A stretch of DNA of 15,873 nt from JAOUEA01 sp039933515 (GTDB lineage Bacteria > Actinomycetota > UBA4738 > HRBIN12): NCBI GenBank assembly GCA_039933515.1, contig JBDTNY010000050.1:1-15873 (forward strand). The letters run 5' to 3'. The notes under the pieces were generated by a model. The model searched no databases. It was not told where the DNA came from and was given only the letters and a program-made list of their open reading frames with translations. A program made the translations under genes and the position numbers. Positions 6,355 through 13,101 of the stretch are shown here, one piece after another; position 1 is the first letter of the stretch, and every line of letters starts with the position of its first letter.

Positions 6355-7203
6355 CTATCGCTCGACGAACTCGAATCCGGTGTCGCTGACCGCAAGCGGG
6401 AGCGCGCGCCAGCCCGCCGGAGCCTCGAGCGGCCCACCGGGAAATACGAGCAGCGTGGGGCCTGCGCCCGAGACACATACCGGCACACCCGCATCCCGCA
6501 GCGTTCCGAACACCTCGAGCGCCGCCGGGACGAGCGCCAGCCTCGCGTCCTGATGCAGCCGGTCCCCCAACGCGACCGAGAGCAGGGAGGGATCGCGGGT
6601 GAACGCCTCGACCGCGAGGGCGCCGTGCGCAACGTTGTAGACCGCGTCCTCGCGCGGCACGACGTCGGGAAGCGCCCTGCGTGCCTCGGCGGTGGGGAGG
6701 CGCTGGTCGGGGATCAGCGCGACGGGGCGAAGACCGGGGTGCGGGTCCAGCCTTCGAACGATGCCCTCGGCGAGCGCGATCGTGAACCCTCCGTACACAG
6801 CGGGCGCGGCGTTGTCCGGATGCCCCTCGATCCGCGCCGCGTGACCGAAGACATCCGCCGGCTCGGCAGGCTCGCCCAGGAGCGCAAGGGCGAGGGCGGC
6901 GCCCGCCACGGCAGCCGCCGAGGACGACCCCAGGCCGCGTTCGAGCGGGATCCGGTTCAGGCCCCGGAGTGCGAACGCCGGGAGCGGACGGCCCAACGAG
7001 TCCGCCACCGAGGTCATCACGCGGTGAACGAGGTCGGAGCCGTCGGTGGCGAGCTCGGCGGCGCCCTCTCCCTTCCAGCTGACCGACGGCTCGACGCCGG
7101 TCTCGACGCTGACCTCGTTCCACAGGTCGAGCGCCAACCCGAAGCAATCGAACCCGGGACCCAGGTTCGCCGACGTGGCCGGGACGCGAAGCTCGAGGCG
7201 CAC
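6355..7203 (-). CDS. thrB: Homoserine kinase
   Basis: Phosphorylates homoserine with ATP to O-phosphohomoserine, the substrate of ThrC. The 282-residue product belongs to the GHMP kinase superfamily: an N-terminal VPATSANLGPGFDCFGLAL motif and the ATP-binding PLERGLGSSSAAAVAG loop at about 85-105, then EGHPDNAAPAVYGGF and the C-terminal VSGAGPTLLVF motif. The frame stays open upstream through the thrC gene, but GTG at 7203 gives the standard start (M)RLELRVPATSANLGPG and lies 5 bases after the thrC stop. It is slightly shorter than many ThrB proteins (about 300) but no motif is missing. Last gene of hom-thrC-thrB; it converges on the protease gene with 9 bases between them. Confidence 0.93.
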   Translation of the reverse strand: MRLELRVPATSANLGPGFDCFGLALDLWNEVSVETGVEPSVSWKGEGAAELATDGSDLVHRVMTSVADSLGRPLPAFALRGLNRIPLERGLGSSSAAAVAGAALALALLGEPAEPADVFGHAARIEGHPDNAAPAVYGGFTIALAEGIVRRLDPHPGLRPVALIPDQRLPTAEARRALPDVVPREDAVYNVAHGALAVEAFTRDPSLLSVALGDRLHQDARLALVPAALEVFGTLRDAGVPVCVSGAGPTLLVFPGGPLEAPAGWRALPLAVSDTGFEFVER

Positions 7204-7208
7204 GGCGG

Positions 7209-8285
7209 CTACAGTCCCAGCTCGGCCGCGACGGCCTCTGCCTGGGCGGGAACGGTCGGCGGGATCGCTGCGCCTGCGATCGCCCACTCGGGGTCCTTCA
7301 GGCCGTGTCCGGTGAGGATGCAGACCACCGTCGCGCCGGCGCGGAGCTTCCCCTCGGCGTGCAGGTGCAGGAGCCCGGCGACGCTCGCCGCGCTTGCCGG
7401 CTCGGCGAACATCCCCTCCCGCGCGATCCGGCGATACGCCGCCAATATCTCGCGGTCGGTGACCGACTCGATCGCGCCTTCGGACTCCTTCGCGGCCCTC
7501 ACGGCCTTGTCCCACGACGCCGGATTGCCGATCCGGATCGCCGTGGCGATCGTCTGCGGATCCTTCACCGGCTCGCCGCGCACGATCGGGGCGGCCCCCT
7601 GCGCCTGGAAGCCGAAGAGCTGCGGCGGCTCAGCGATCGAGCCATCGGCGAGGTACTCGGAGTAACCGATCCAGTGGCTCGAGATGTTGCCCGCGTTGCC
7701 GACCGGCACGCAGTGGACATCGGGCGCCCGGCCGAGCGCGTCGCAGATCTCGAACGCCGCGGTCTTCTGGCCCTGCAGCCGATAGGGGTTCACCGAGTTC
7801 ACGAGGGTGACCGGATAGTGCGCGGCGAGGTCCGTCGCGAGCTCGAGCGAGTCGTCGAAATTGCCGTCGACCTCCAGCACGCGGGCGCCGTGGATGAGGG
7901 TCTGCGCCATCTTGCCGAGCGCGATCTTGCCCTTGGGAACCAGCACCGCGCAGGTGAGCCCCGCCTTCGCGGCGTAGGCTGCCGCGCTCGCCGACGTGTT
8001 GCCGGTCGACGCGCACACGACCGCCTTCGCGCCGGCTTCCACCGCCTTGCTGATCGCGAGCGTCATCCCGCGATCTTTGAACGAGCCGGTCGGGTTCGCG
8101 CCGTCGTACTTCAGCCATACCTCGCATCCGGTGTCGGCCGATAGCGATCCGGAGCGCACGAGCGGCGTTCCTCCTTCCCCCAACGTGATCACCGGGGTCG
8201 AGACGGTGACCGGAAGTCGGGCTCGGTATTCCTCTATGACGCCGCGCCATTGAGGGGCGCCGGGCATCGGGGCCGTGGCGCTCAC
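7209..8285 (-). CDS. thrC: Threonine synthase
   Basis: PLP enzyme converting O-phosphohomoserine to threonine, 358 residues, the short actinobacterial type. Lys70 in NPTGSFKDRGM is the PLP lysine, GNTSASAAAYAAKAG is the following helix, GNAGNISSHWIGY is the phosphate loop, and the C-terminal CILTGHGLKD closes the cofactor site. The start is GTG at 8285, overlapping the hom TGA as GTGA, with GGAGGG at 8292-8297 six bases before it; the long extension of the frame over hom is therefore a shadow. It lies between hom and thrB as in mycobacteria, so the three enzymes are made from one mRNA. Confidence 0.95.
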   Translation of the reverse strand: MSATAPMPGAPQWRGVIEEYRARLPVTVSTPVITLGEGGTPLVRSGSLSADTGCEVWLKYDGANPTGSFKDRGMTLAISKAVEAGAKAVVCASTGNTSASAAAYAAKAGLTCAVLVPKGKIALGKMAQTLIHGARVLEVDGNFDDSLELATDLAAHYPVTLVNSVNPYRLQGQKTAAFEICDALGRAPDVHCVPVGNAGNISSHWIGYSEYLADGSIAEPPQLFGFQAQGAAPIVRGEPVKDPQTIATAIRIGNPASWDKAVRAAKESEGAIESVTDREILAAYRRIAREGMFAEPASAASVAGLLHLHAEGKLRAGATVVCILTGHGLKDPEWAIAGAAIPPTVPAQAEAVAAELGL

Positions 8286-9574
8286 TCCTCTCCCTCCACC
8301 CGTAGGACGCTCGAGACGGCGCGCACGGCGGCGAGCTCGCGCAGCTCCTGGATGGTCTTCTGGAAGGCGCCTTCCTGCGCTCGGTGCGTGATGAACACGA
8401 GCGTGGCTTCGTCTCCGGCGCCTTCCTGCCATACACGCTCGATCGACACGCCGTTGCGGCCGAAATGCTCCGCGACCTCGGCCAAGACCCCCGGGCGGTC
8501 CTCGACGTGCAGGTTCAGGTAGTACTGGCCGCGGGTGCCGTCCATCGAGCGAAGGGGTCGCTGCATCGCGCACGTGCAGCCCACTCCCCGCGCACCAGAG
8601 ACCGTGTGCCGGGCCACCGTCACGAGGTCGCCGACGACCGCGGTCGCCGTCGGATCGCCGCCCGCCCCACGTCCGTAGAACATCAGCTGGCCGATCTTGT
8701 CGCCCTCGATGAACACGGCGTTGAAGGCATCGCGCACGCTCGCGAGCGGGTGCGCCGCCGGGATCATCGCCGGGTGCACGCGTGCGCTCACCTCCCCTTC
8801 GTCGAGCTCGGCGATCGCGAGCAACTTCACCACGTACCCCATCCGGGCCGCGTCGGCGATGTCGAGTGCCGTGATCTTCGTGATGCCCTCGCGGTAGACG
8901 TCGGCGGCGACCACCCGGGTATTGAATGCGATCGAAGCCAAGATCGCGCACTTGGCGGCCGCGTCGAACCCCTCCACGTCGGCGGTGGGGTCGGCCTCGG
9001 CGTAGCCGAGGCGCTGCGCCTCGGCGAGCGCGTCGGCGAACGCCGAGCCGTGGTCGGTCATCTGCGTGAGGATGAAGTTCGTCGTGCCGTTCACGATCCC
9101 CAGCAGCCGCGAGATCCGCTCGCCCGACAGCGACTCCTTCATCGGTCGGATCAACGGGATCGCGCCGGCGACGGCGGCCTCGAAGTAGAGGTCGCGCCCC
9201 GCGGCGTCGGCCGCCTCGAACAGCGTCGCGCCGTCGCCCGCGAGGAGCTCCTTGTTCGCCGTGACGACCGACTTCCCGTTCGCGAACGCGCGCAGGATCA
9301 GGCCGCCCGCCGGCTCCATGCCGCCGAGGAGCTCGCACACGATGTCGATCGCCGGATCGTCGACGACCGAGGCGGCGTCGGTCGTGAATGCGTTGGCAGG
9401 CAGCGGTACCGATCGGTCGCGGGCCAGGTCACGGACGGCGACGCGAGCCACCTCGAGCCGGCAGCCCGCGCGCATCGCGATGTCGTCGGCGTGCTCCGCG
9501 AGCAGGCGGATCACGGCTGCGCCGACGTTGCCGCAGCCCAACAACCCCACGCGGATCGTGCGTTCCTCAGGCAC
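8282..9574 (-). CDS. hom: Homoserine dehydrogenase with ACT domain
   Basis: NAD(P)H-dependent reduction of aspartate semialdehyde to homoserine, the branch point to threonine and methionine. The 430-residue product has a Rossmann motif GLLGCGNVG (10-18), TANKEL (105-110, Lys108), NGTTNF (162-167), and Asp204 and Lys208 in DVEGFDAAAK, the expected catalytic pair. A C-terminal ACT domain (about 350-428, starting YYLNLHVEDRPGVLAEV) is the usual site of threonine feedback inhibition, so allosteric control by threonine is likely. GTG at 9574 is chosen because GGAAGGAT (9581-9588) lies 6 bases upstream and the protein then starts directly before the first strand; the open frame extends to 9913 without sense. 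First gene of hom-thrC-thrB. Confidence 0.95.
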   Translation of the reverse strand: MPEERTIRVGLLGCGNVGAAVIRLLAEHADDIAMRAGCRLEVARVAVRDLARDRSVPLPANAFTTDAASVVDDPAIDIVCELLGGMEPAGGLILRAFANGKSVVTANKELLAGDGATLFEAADAAGRDLYFEAAVAGAIPLIRPMKESLSGERISRLLGIVNGTTNFILTQMTDHGSAFADALAEAQRLGYAEADPTADVEGFDAAAKCAILASIAFNTRVVAADVYREGITKITALDIADAARMGYVVKLLAIAELDEGEVSARVHPAMIPAAHPLASVRDAFNAVFIEGDKIGQLMFYGRGAGGDPTATAVVGDLVTVARHTVSGARGVGCTCAMQRPLRSMDGTRGQYYLNLHVEDRPGVLAEVAEHFGRNGVSIERVWQEGAGDEATLVFITHRAQEGAFQKTIQELRELAAVRAVSSVLRVEGEE

Positions 9575-9588
9575 CCGATGATCCTTCC

Positions 9589-9612
9589 GTTCGATCCGGC
9601 GGTTCGATCCGG
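9589..9612 (-). repeat. Two 11-base direct repeats in the hom leader
   Basis: GTTCGATCCGG occurs at 9589-9599 and again at 9602-9612, a 13-base period, between the candidate -10 of hom and its ribosome site; the first copy touches that site. They could be a paired operator half-site or an RNA element affecting ribosome access. Chance duplication is possible. Confidence 0.5.
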
Positions 9613-9620
9613 ACAGGCCA

Positions 9621-9626
9621 ATCGTA
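9621..9626 (-). promoter_or_regulatory. Candidate -10 element (TACGAT) for hom-thrC-thrB
   Basis: TACGAT on the minus strand fits TANNNT and would start a transcript near 9614, with a leader of about 40 bases containing the direct repeats and GGAAGGAT. The leader is too short for a T-box or an attenuator with a leader peptide. No good -35 was recognised. Confidence 0.4.
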
Positions 9627-9702
9627 GCCTCGTGGCGAGCGCCTGCTCGGACCTCACGGACGCCCCCCGAGCCCGCTGGGTGGTCGCGACTGCGGGGTGG
9701 GC

Positions 9703-9708
9703 TACAGT
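9703..9708 (+). promoter_or_regulatory. Candidate -10 element (TACAGT), leaderless start of the phosphoesterase gene
   Basis: TACAGT stands 8 bases before GTG at 9717, and no ribosome site is visible in between. This is the spacing of a leaderless transcript that begins at or next to the start codon, common in actinobacteria. Confidence 0.45.
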
Positions 9709-9716
9709 TCCGGCCC

Positions 9717-11183
9717 GTGAGACGCCGCCTTGCCCGTTGCCTCGCCTCCCTCGTGCTGACCGCCGCGCTGCTCGGTGCCGCATGCACCTCGCCGGGCGCC
9801 GATGCGCCCGGGTCGACTGCCGAGCCCGTCCCCAGCACGACCTCAGCGTCGGGGAGCGATCGCCCGATCGACCCTGCGGCCGGTATCCAGAACCTGGACC
9901 ACCTGATCTTCATCGTGCAGGAGAACCGGTCGTTCGATCACTACTTCGGGACCTTCCCCGGCGCGGACGGGATCCCCTTGAACCCTGACGGCACGCCCTC
10001 GGTCTGCGTGCCGCATCCCACCCTGCATCGCTGCGTGCGTCCGTACCCGACGACACGGCTCGTGAACCAGGGTGGCCCGCACGATCACGATGCGTCGGTC
10101 ACAACCGTCGACGGCGGAAGGATGGACGGATCCATCCGAGCCGCCGCAGGGCGGGCGTGCGTGCGGCTGCCGGCGAGCCCGGGCTGCGCACCGTTCGTCG
10201 GACCGCAGGGCCAGCCGGACCTGATGTCGTTCCACGACCATCGAACGATCCCCAACTATTGGGCGTACGCGGAGCGGTTCGTGCTGCAGGACCGCATGTT
10301 TGCCCCCACCGACTCGTGGACGCTCCCCTCGCACCTGTTCCTGGTCTCGGGGTGGTCGGCGAGGTGCACGGATCCGCACGACGCCGCCACGTGCCGAACC
10401 GACCTGCGGATGGGCGACCTGTTCGACGACTTGGAGTGGTATCAGCACCCCGAACTCTGGGCCTGGACCGACATCACGTGGCTCCTGCATGAGCGCGACG
10501 TGAGCTGGGCCTATTACGCGGGCGACGCGCTGTGCCGCAAGCCCGAGGACACGCGTGCCGAGTGCGACCTGGGCGGCCCGGCCCGGCCCCAGAACGTGCT
10601 GACCGGCTTCAGCGACGTCCACGAGACGGGGCAGCTCGACCGGATCCAAACCCACGCGTCGTTCTTCGAGTCGGTCGCCGATGGGACGCTCCCCTCGGTC
10701 ACGTGGATCGTGCCGGGTCGCGGCGGTTCGAGCGAGCATCCGGGCACCGGGGCGCCGATCACCGAGGGCCAGGCCTACGTCACCGGGCTCGTGAACGCGG
10801 TGATGCGCAGCGACCTGTGGGACCGCTCGGCGATCTTCCTGACGTGGGACGACTGGGGCGGCTTCTACGACCATGTCGAGCCCCCGCGGGTGGACGCCGC
10901 CGGCTACGGCCTGCGCGTGCCCGGGATCCTGATCAGCCCGTGGGCCGACCGCTCCCTCGGCATCGACGGGCAGACCCTCTCTTTCGACGCCTACCTGAAG
11001 CTGATCGAGGACCGGTTCCTCGGCGGGCAGCGCCTCGATGGACAGAACCTCGGGCGACCCGACCCCCGGCCGACCGTACGCGAGGACGTTCCGCTCCTGG
11101 GCGACCTCGCCGGGGAGTTCGATTTCAACCAGGAACCGATCCCTCCGCTGATCCTCGACCCGTGGCCGCTCGGTCGCGGATGA
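9717..11183 (+). CDS. Exported phospholipase C / acid phosphatase family phosphoesterase
   Basis: A 488-residue secreted hydrolase of the phosphoesterase family (PF04185 type: PlcA/PlcC, AcpA). An N-terminal signal has a positive start (MRRRLAR), a hydrophobic core and LGAAC with Cys23, which fits a relaxed lipobox, so it is probably lipid-anchored outside the cell; a Ser/Thr/Pro-rich linker follows to about residue 55. The family core begins DHLIFIVQENRSFDHYFGTF (61-80, Glu69 and Asn70 expected at the metal site), continues with TDSWTLPSH (198-206) and TWDDWGGFYDHVEPP (376-390). Eight cysteines in the mature part (97, 106, 148, 157, 217, 226, 273, 283) suggest disulfides, consistent with export. 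Start is GTG at 9717, fitting the signal peptide. It is divergent from hom and convergent with lysA. It releases phosphate or alcohol from phospholipids or phosphomonoesters; the true substrate is not predictable. Confidence 0.88.
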   Translation: MRRRLARCLASLVLTAALLGAACTSPGADAPGSTAEPVPSTTSASGSDRPIDPAAGIQNLDHLIFIVQENRSFDHYFGTFPGADGIPLNPDGTPSVCVPHPTLHRCVRPYPTTRLVNQGGPHDHDASVTTVDGGRMDGSIRAAAGRACVRLPASPGCAPFVGPQGQPDLMSFHDHRTIPNYWAYAERFVLQDRMFAPTDSWTLPSHLFLVSGWSARCTDPHDAATCRTDLRMGDLFDDLEWYQHPELWAWTDITWLLHERDVSWAYYAGDALCRKPEDTRAECDLGGPARPQNVLTGFSDVHETGQLDRIQTHASFFESVADGTLPSVTWIVPGRGGSSEHPGTGAPITEGQAYVTGLVNAVMRSDLWDRSAIFLTWDDWGGFYDHVEPPRVDAAGYGLRVPGILISPWADRSLGIDGQTLSFDAYLKLIEDRFLGGQRLDGQNLGRPDPRPTVREDVPLLGDLAGEFDFNQEPIPPLILDPWPLGRG

Positions 11184-11186
11184 GCC

Positions 11187-11229
11187 GGCAGGGTTCAGCC
11201 ACCGAGGCTGGCAGGGTTCAGCCACCGAG
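11187..11229. repeat. 23-base tandem duplication across the lysA-GNAT stop codon
   Basis: GGCAGGGTTCAGCCACCGAG occurs at 11187-11206 and again at 11210-11229 with 3 bases between. The second copy contains the TGA stop (11218-11220) and the last codons of the fused lysA gene; the first copy lies in the 34-base gap before the convergent phosphoesterase stop. Inside, CAGCC (11196-11200) and GGCTG (11206-11210) make a small hairpin with a 5-base loop. Confidence 0.85.
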
Positions 11230-13101
11230 CCACAAGCCCATCAAGATCTCGTCCACGTCGCCCGTCGTGCGCCGGGATTGGCGCGCGAGGCGGCCCTCGT
11301 CGACGAACCCGAACCGGCGGTAGAGCGAGATCGCCGCGGTGTTGTGCGGGTAGACCGAGAGGACGATCTTGTCGACCCCCACGGCAGTCGCCCACCGGAT
11401 CGACTCCCCGAGCAGCGTCGCCCCGATCCCGTTGCCGCGGCGGTCGGGTGCCACCGAGATGCCGAGGGTCGCGACGTGGCGCGTGACCGGATGGCGCTCT
11501 CGCTGGATGTAGAGGTGCCCGACCACACGATCGCCTTCGACGGCCACGAGCTGCGCGTCGTGGTCGGTCCACGACCGGCGGAACCGCGCGCGGTAGACCC
11601 GCGTGGGATGCGCCACGGTCTCGCTGCGCACGAACCTGCCCTCGTCGACGACGGCCTGCCACAGCGCCACGAACGACGTCGCGTCGCGCGGCCGCGCGGG
11701 GCGCACCGTGATGCCCTCAGGGACCCTCGCGTCGATGACCGGGCGGGCGGCCGCGGTCTCGAACCGATCCATGTCGGCCGCGTCCTCCCGGCGGAGCCAC
11801 AGGGTCGAGACCCCTTCGCGCACGGCGACGACCGACGGACGGCCCACCCGGTTGTACGCCGTGGCGAGTGAATACGTGTACGCGCCCGTAGCGGCGAGCG
11901 CGACGAGGTCGCCCGGCCCGATGTCGGGTGGCAGCGCGACATCCTCGGCAAGCACGTCGCCCGACTCGCAGTGCTTGCCCACGATCGTCATCGGGACGGT
12001 GGGCTCGGATCTGGCCGGCGGACGATCCGCGGCGAGCGCCTGGAAGCGGGCGTCGTACAGCATCGGTCGCAGGTTGTCGGACATCCCGCCGTCGACCGCC
12101 ACGAGCGTGTGCCCCCCGGCCTCCTTCCGGGCGCCGACGGTGTACAGCGTGACGCCGGGGTTCGCCACCAGCGTGCGCCCAGGCTCGGCGATCAGCGCGG
12201 GAGGGGTGAACCCCTCCTCGGCCGCCCACGCCGATAGCCGCGCATAGAGCGTTTCCGCCACCTCGCCGGGATCCAGGCCGGGCTCGTCGACGTAGGGCAC
12301 CGCGAACCCTCCCCCGAGATCGAGGACGCGCACCGGCGCGACGCCGGCCTCGCGTAGCTGGACGACGAGCCCCAGCAGCGCGTCGAGCGAGCGTTCGTAG
12401 GACTCGACGGTGGGGACCTGCGAGCCGATATGCGCGTGAAGCCCATCGAAGCGCAGACCGGGAGAGGAGGCCGCGAGCCGTGCGACGGCCACGGCCTCGG
12501 AGCGCCGCGTCCCGAACTTCGACGCCTCGTGACCGGTCGCGATCGCTTCGTGCGTGCGCACCACGACCTCCGGGACGATCCGCAACAGGACCGGCTGCAC
12601 GCGGTTCGCCCGGCGTGCGATCGCGTCGAGCCGTTCCAGCTCGGGAGCCCCGTCCGCGATCACGAGCGAGAGCCGCGCCTCGATCGCCAGCCGCAGCTCG
12701 TCGTCGGACTTGTTGTTGCCGTGGAGCACGATCCGATCCGCGCGCGCGCCCGCGCGCAGGCAGGCCTCAACCTCGCCACCGGTCGAGGCCAGCAGGTCGA
12801 GCCCCTCGTCGAGCGCGATCCGGATCGCCGCGTGTGCGGTGAACGCCTTCACGGCGTACAGCACGCGGTCGAACCGGGTGGCGACGGCCCGGCACCGCGC
12901 GCGCAGGTCGGCTTCGTCGACGATCAGCAACGGCGTGCCGAACCGCGCGGCGAGGTCGATACACGCCGCGCCCCCGATCTCGAGACCCTGTGCGCCGATC
13001 GACGCCGACGCGGGCCAGGCCGAGGGACGGCGCGCACGATCGGCGAGGTCGGCGAGCGAGGACCCGACGCGGGAAGATCCCGCGTCGAGCTCGTCAGTCA
13101 T
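11218..13101 (-). CDS. lysA: Diaminopimelate decarboxylase fused to a C-terminal GNAT acetyltransferase domain
   Basis: Converts meso-diaminopimelate to lysine and CO2, the last lysine step. In this 627-residue product, residues 1-450 are a complete fold-III PLP decarboxylase: Lys85 (LYAVKAF) binds PLP, then HAHIGSQ (222-228), DLGGGF (261-266), EPGRT (306-310), the CESGDVLAED motif (378-387; Cys378, Glu379) and GAYTYS (406-411). After a short linker, residues 464-627 form a GNAT domain: ITVRPARPRDA opens it, and LGISVAPDRRGNGIG (546-560) is the acetyl-CoA loop, followed by LSVYPHNTAAISLYRRFGFVDEGR. There is no stop or frame change between the parts. ATG at 13101 overlaps the argS stop by 8 bases. 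The acceptor of the acetyl group is unknown. The decarboxylase assignment is firm; a bifunctional protein is what the sequence shows, barring assembly error. Confidence 0.93.
   Translation of the reverse strand: MTDELDAGSSRVGSSLADLADRARRPSAWPASASIGAQGLEIGGAACIDLAARFGTPLLIVDEADLRARCRAVATRFDRVLYAVKAFTAHAAIRIALDEGLDLLASTGGEVEACLRAGARADRIVLHGNNKSDDELRLAIEARLSLVIADGAPELERLDAIARRANRVQPVLLRIVPEVVVRTHEAIATGHEASKFGTRRSEAVAVARLAASSPGLRFDGLHAHIGSQVPTVESYERSLDALLGLVVQLREAGVAPVRVLDLGGGFAVPYVDEPGLDPGEVAETLYARLSAWAAEEGFTPPALIAEPGRTLVANPGVTLYTVGARKEAGGHTLVAVDGGMSDNLRPMLYDARFQALAADRPPARSEPTVPMTIVGKHCESGDVLAEDVALPPDIGPGDLVALAATGAYTYSLATAYNRVGRPSVVAVREGVSTLWLRREDAADMDRFETAAARPVIDARVPEGITVRPARPRDATSFVALWQAVVDEGRFVRSETVAHPTRVYRARFRRSWTDHDAQLVAVEGDRVVGHLYIQRERHPVTRHVATLGISVAPDRRGNGIGATLLGESIRWATAVGVDKIVLSVYPHNTAAISLYRRFGFVDEGRLARQSRRTTGDVDEILMGLWLGG

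Noticed and set aside
7204..7515. N-terminal extension of the thrB frame into thrC
   Set aside because: GTG at 7203 gives the standard homoserine kinase N-terminus; the upstream part overlaps the end of threonine synthase.
8286..9338. N-terminal extension of the thrC frame over hom
   Set aside because: Arg/Gly-rich shadow; GTG at 8285 has a strong ribosome site and overlaps the hom stop.
8384..9988. Long plus-strand open frame (534 codons) antisense to hom
   Set aside because: GC-rich third positions keep the opposite strand open; the minus strand has a full homoserine dehydrogenase with all motifs, while this frame is Arg/His/Asp-rich with no domain.
9843..11225. Minus-strand frame of 460 codons opposite the phosphoesterase gene
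   Set aside because: Composition is that of an antisense shadow; the plus strand has a signal peptide and the family motifs.
11187..11229. Attachment site or insertion-sequence target duplication
   Set aside because: The two copies have only 3 bases between them and no integrase, transposase or inverted ends lie nearby; a slippage duplication is simpler.
11690..11770. Frameshifted boundary between separate lysA and GNAT genes
   Set aside because: The frame is continuous, both domains are complete on each side, and no stop codon or ribosome site with a good start was found at the junction.
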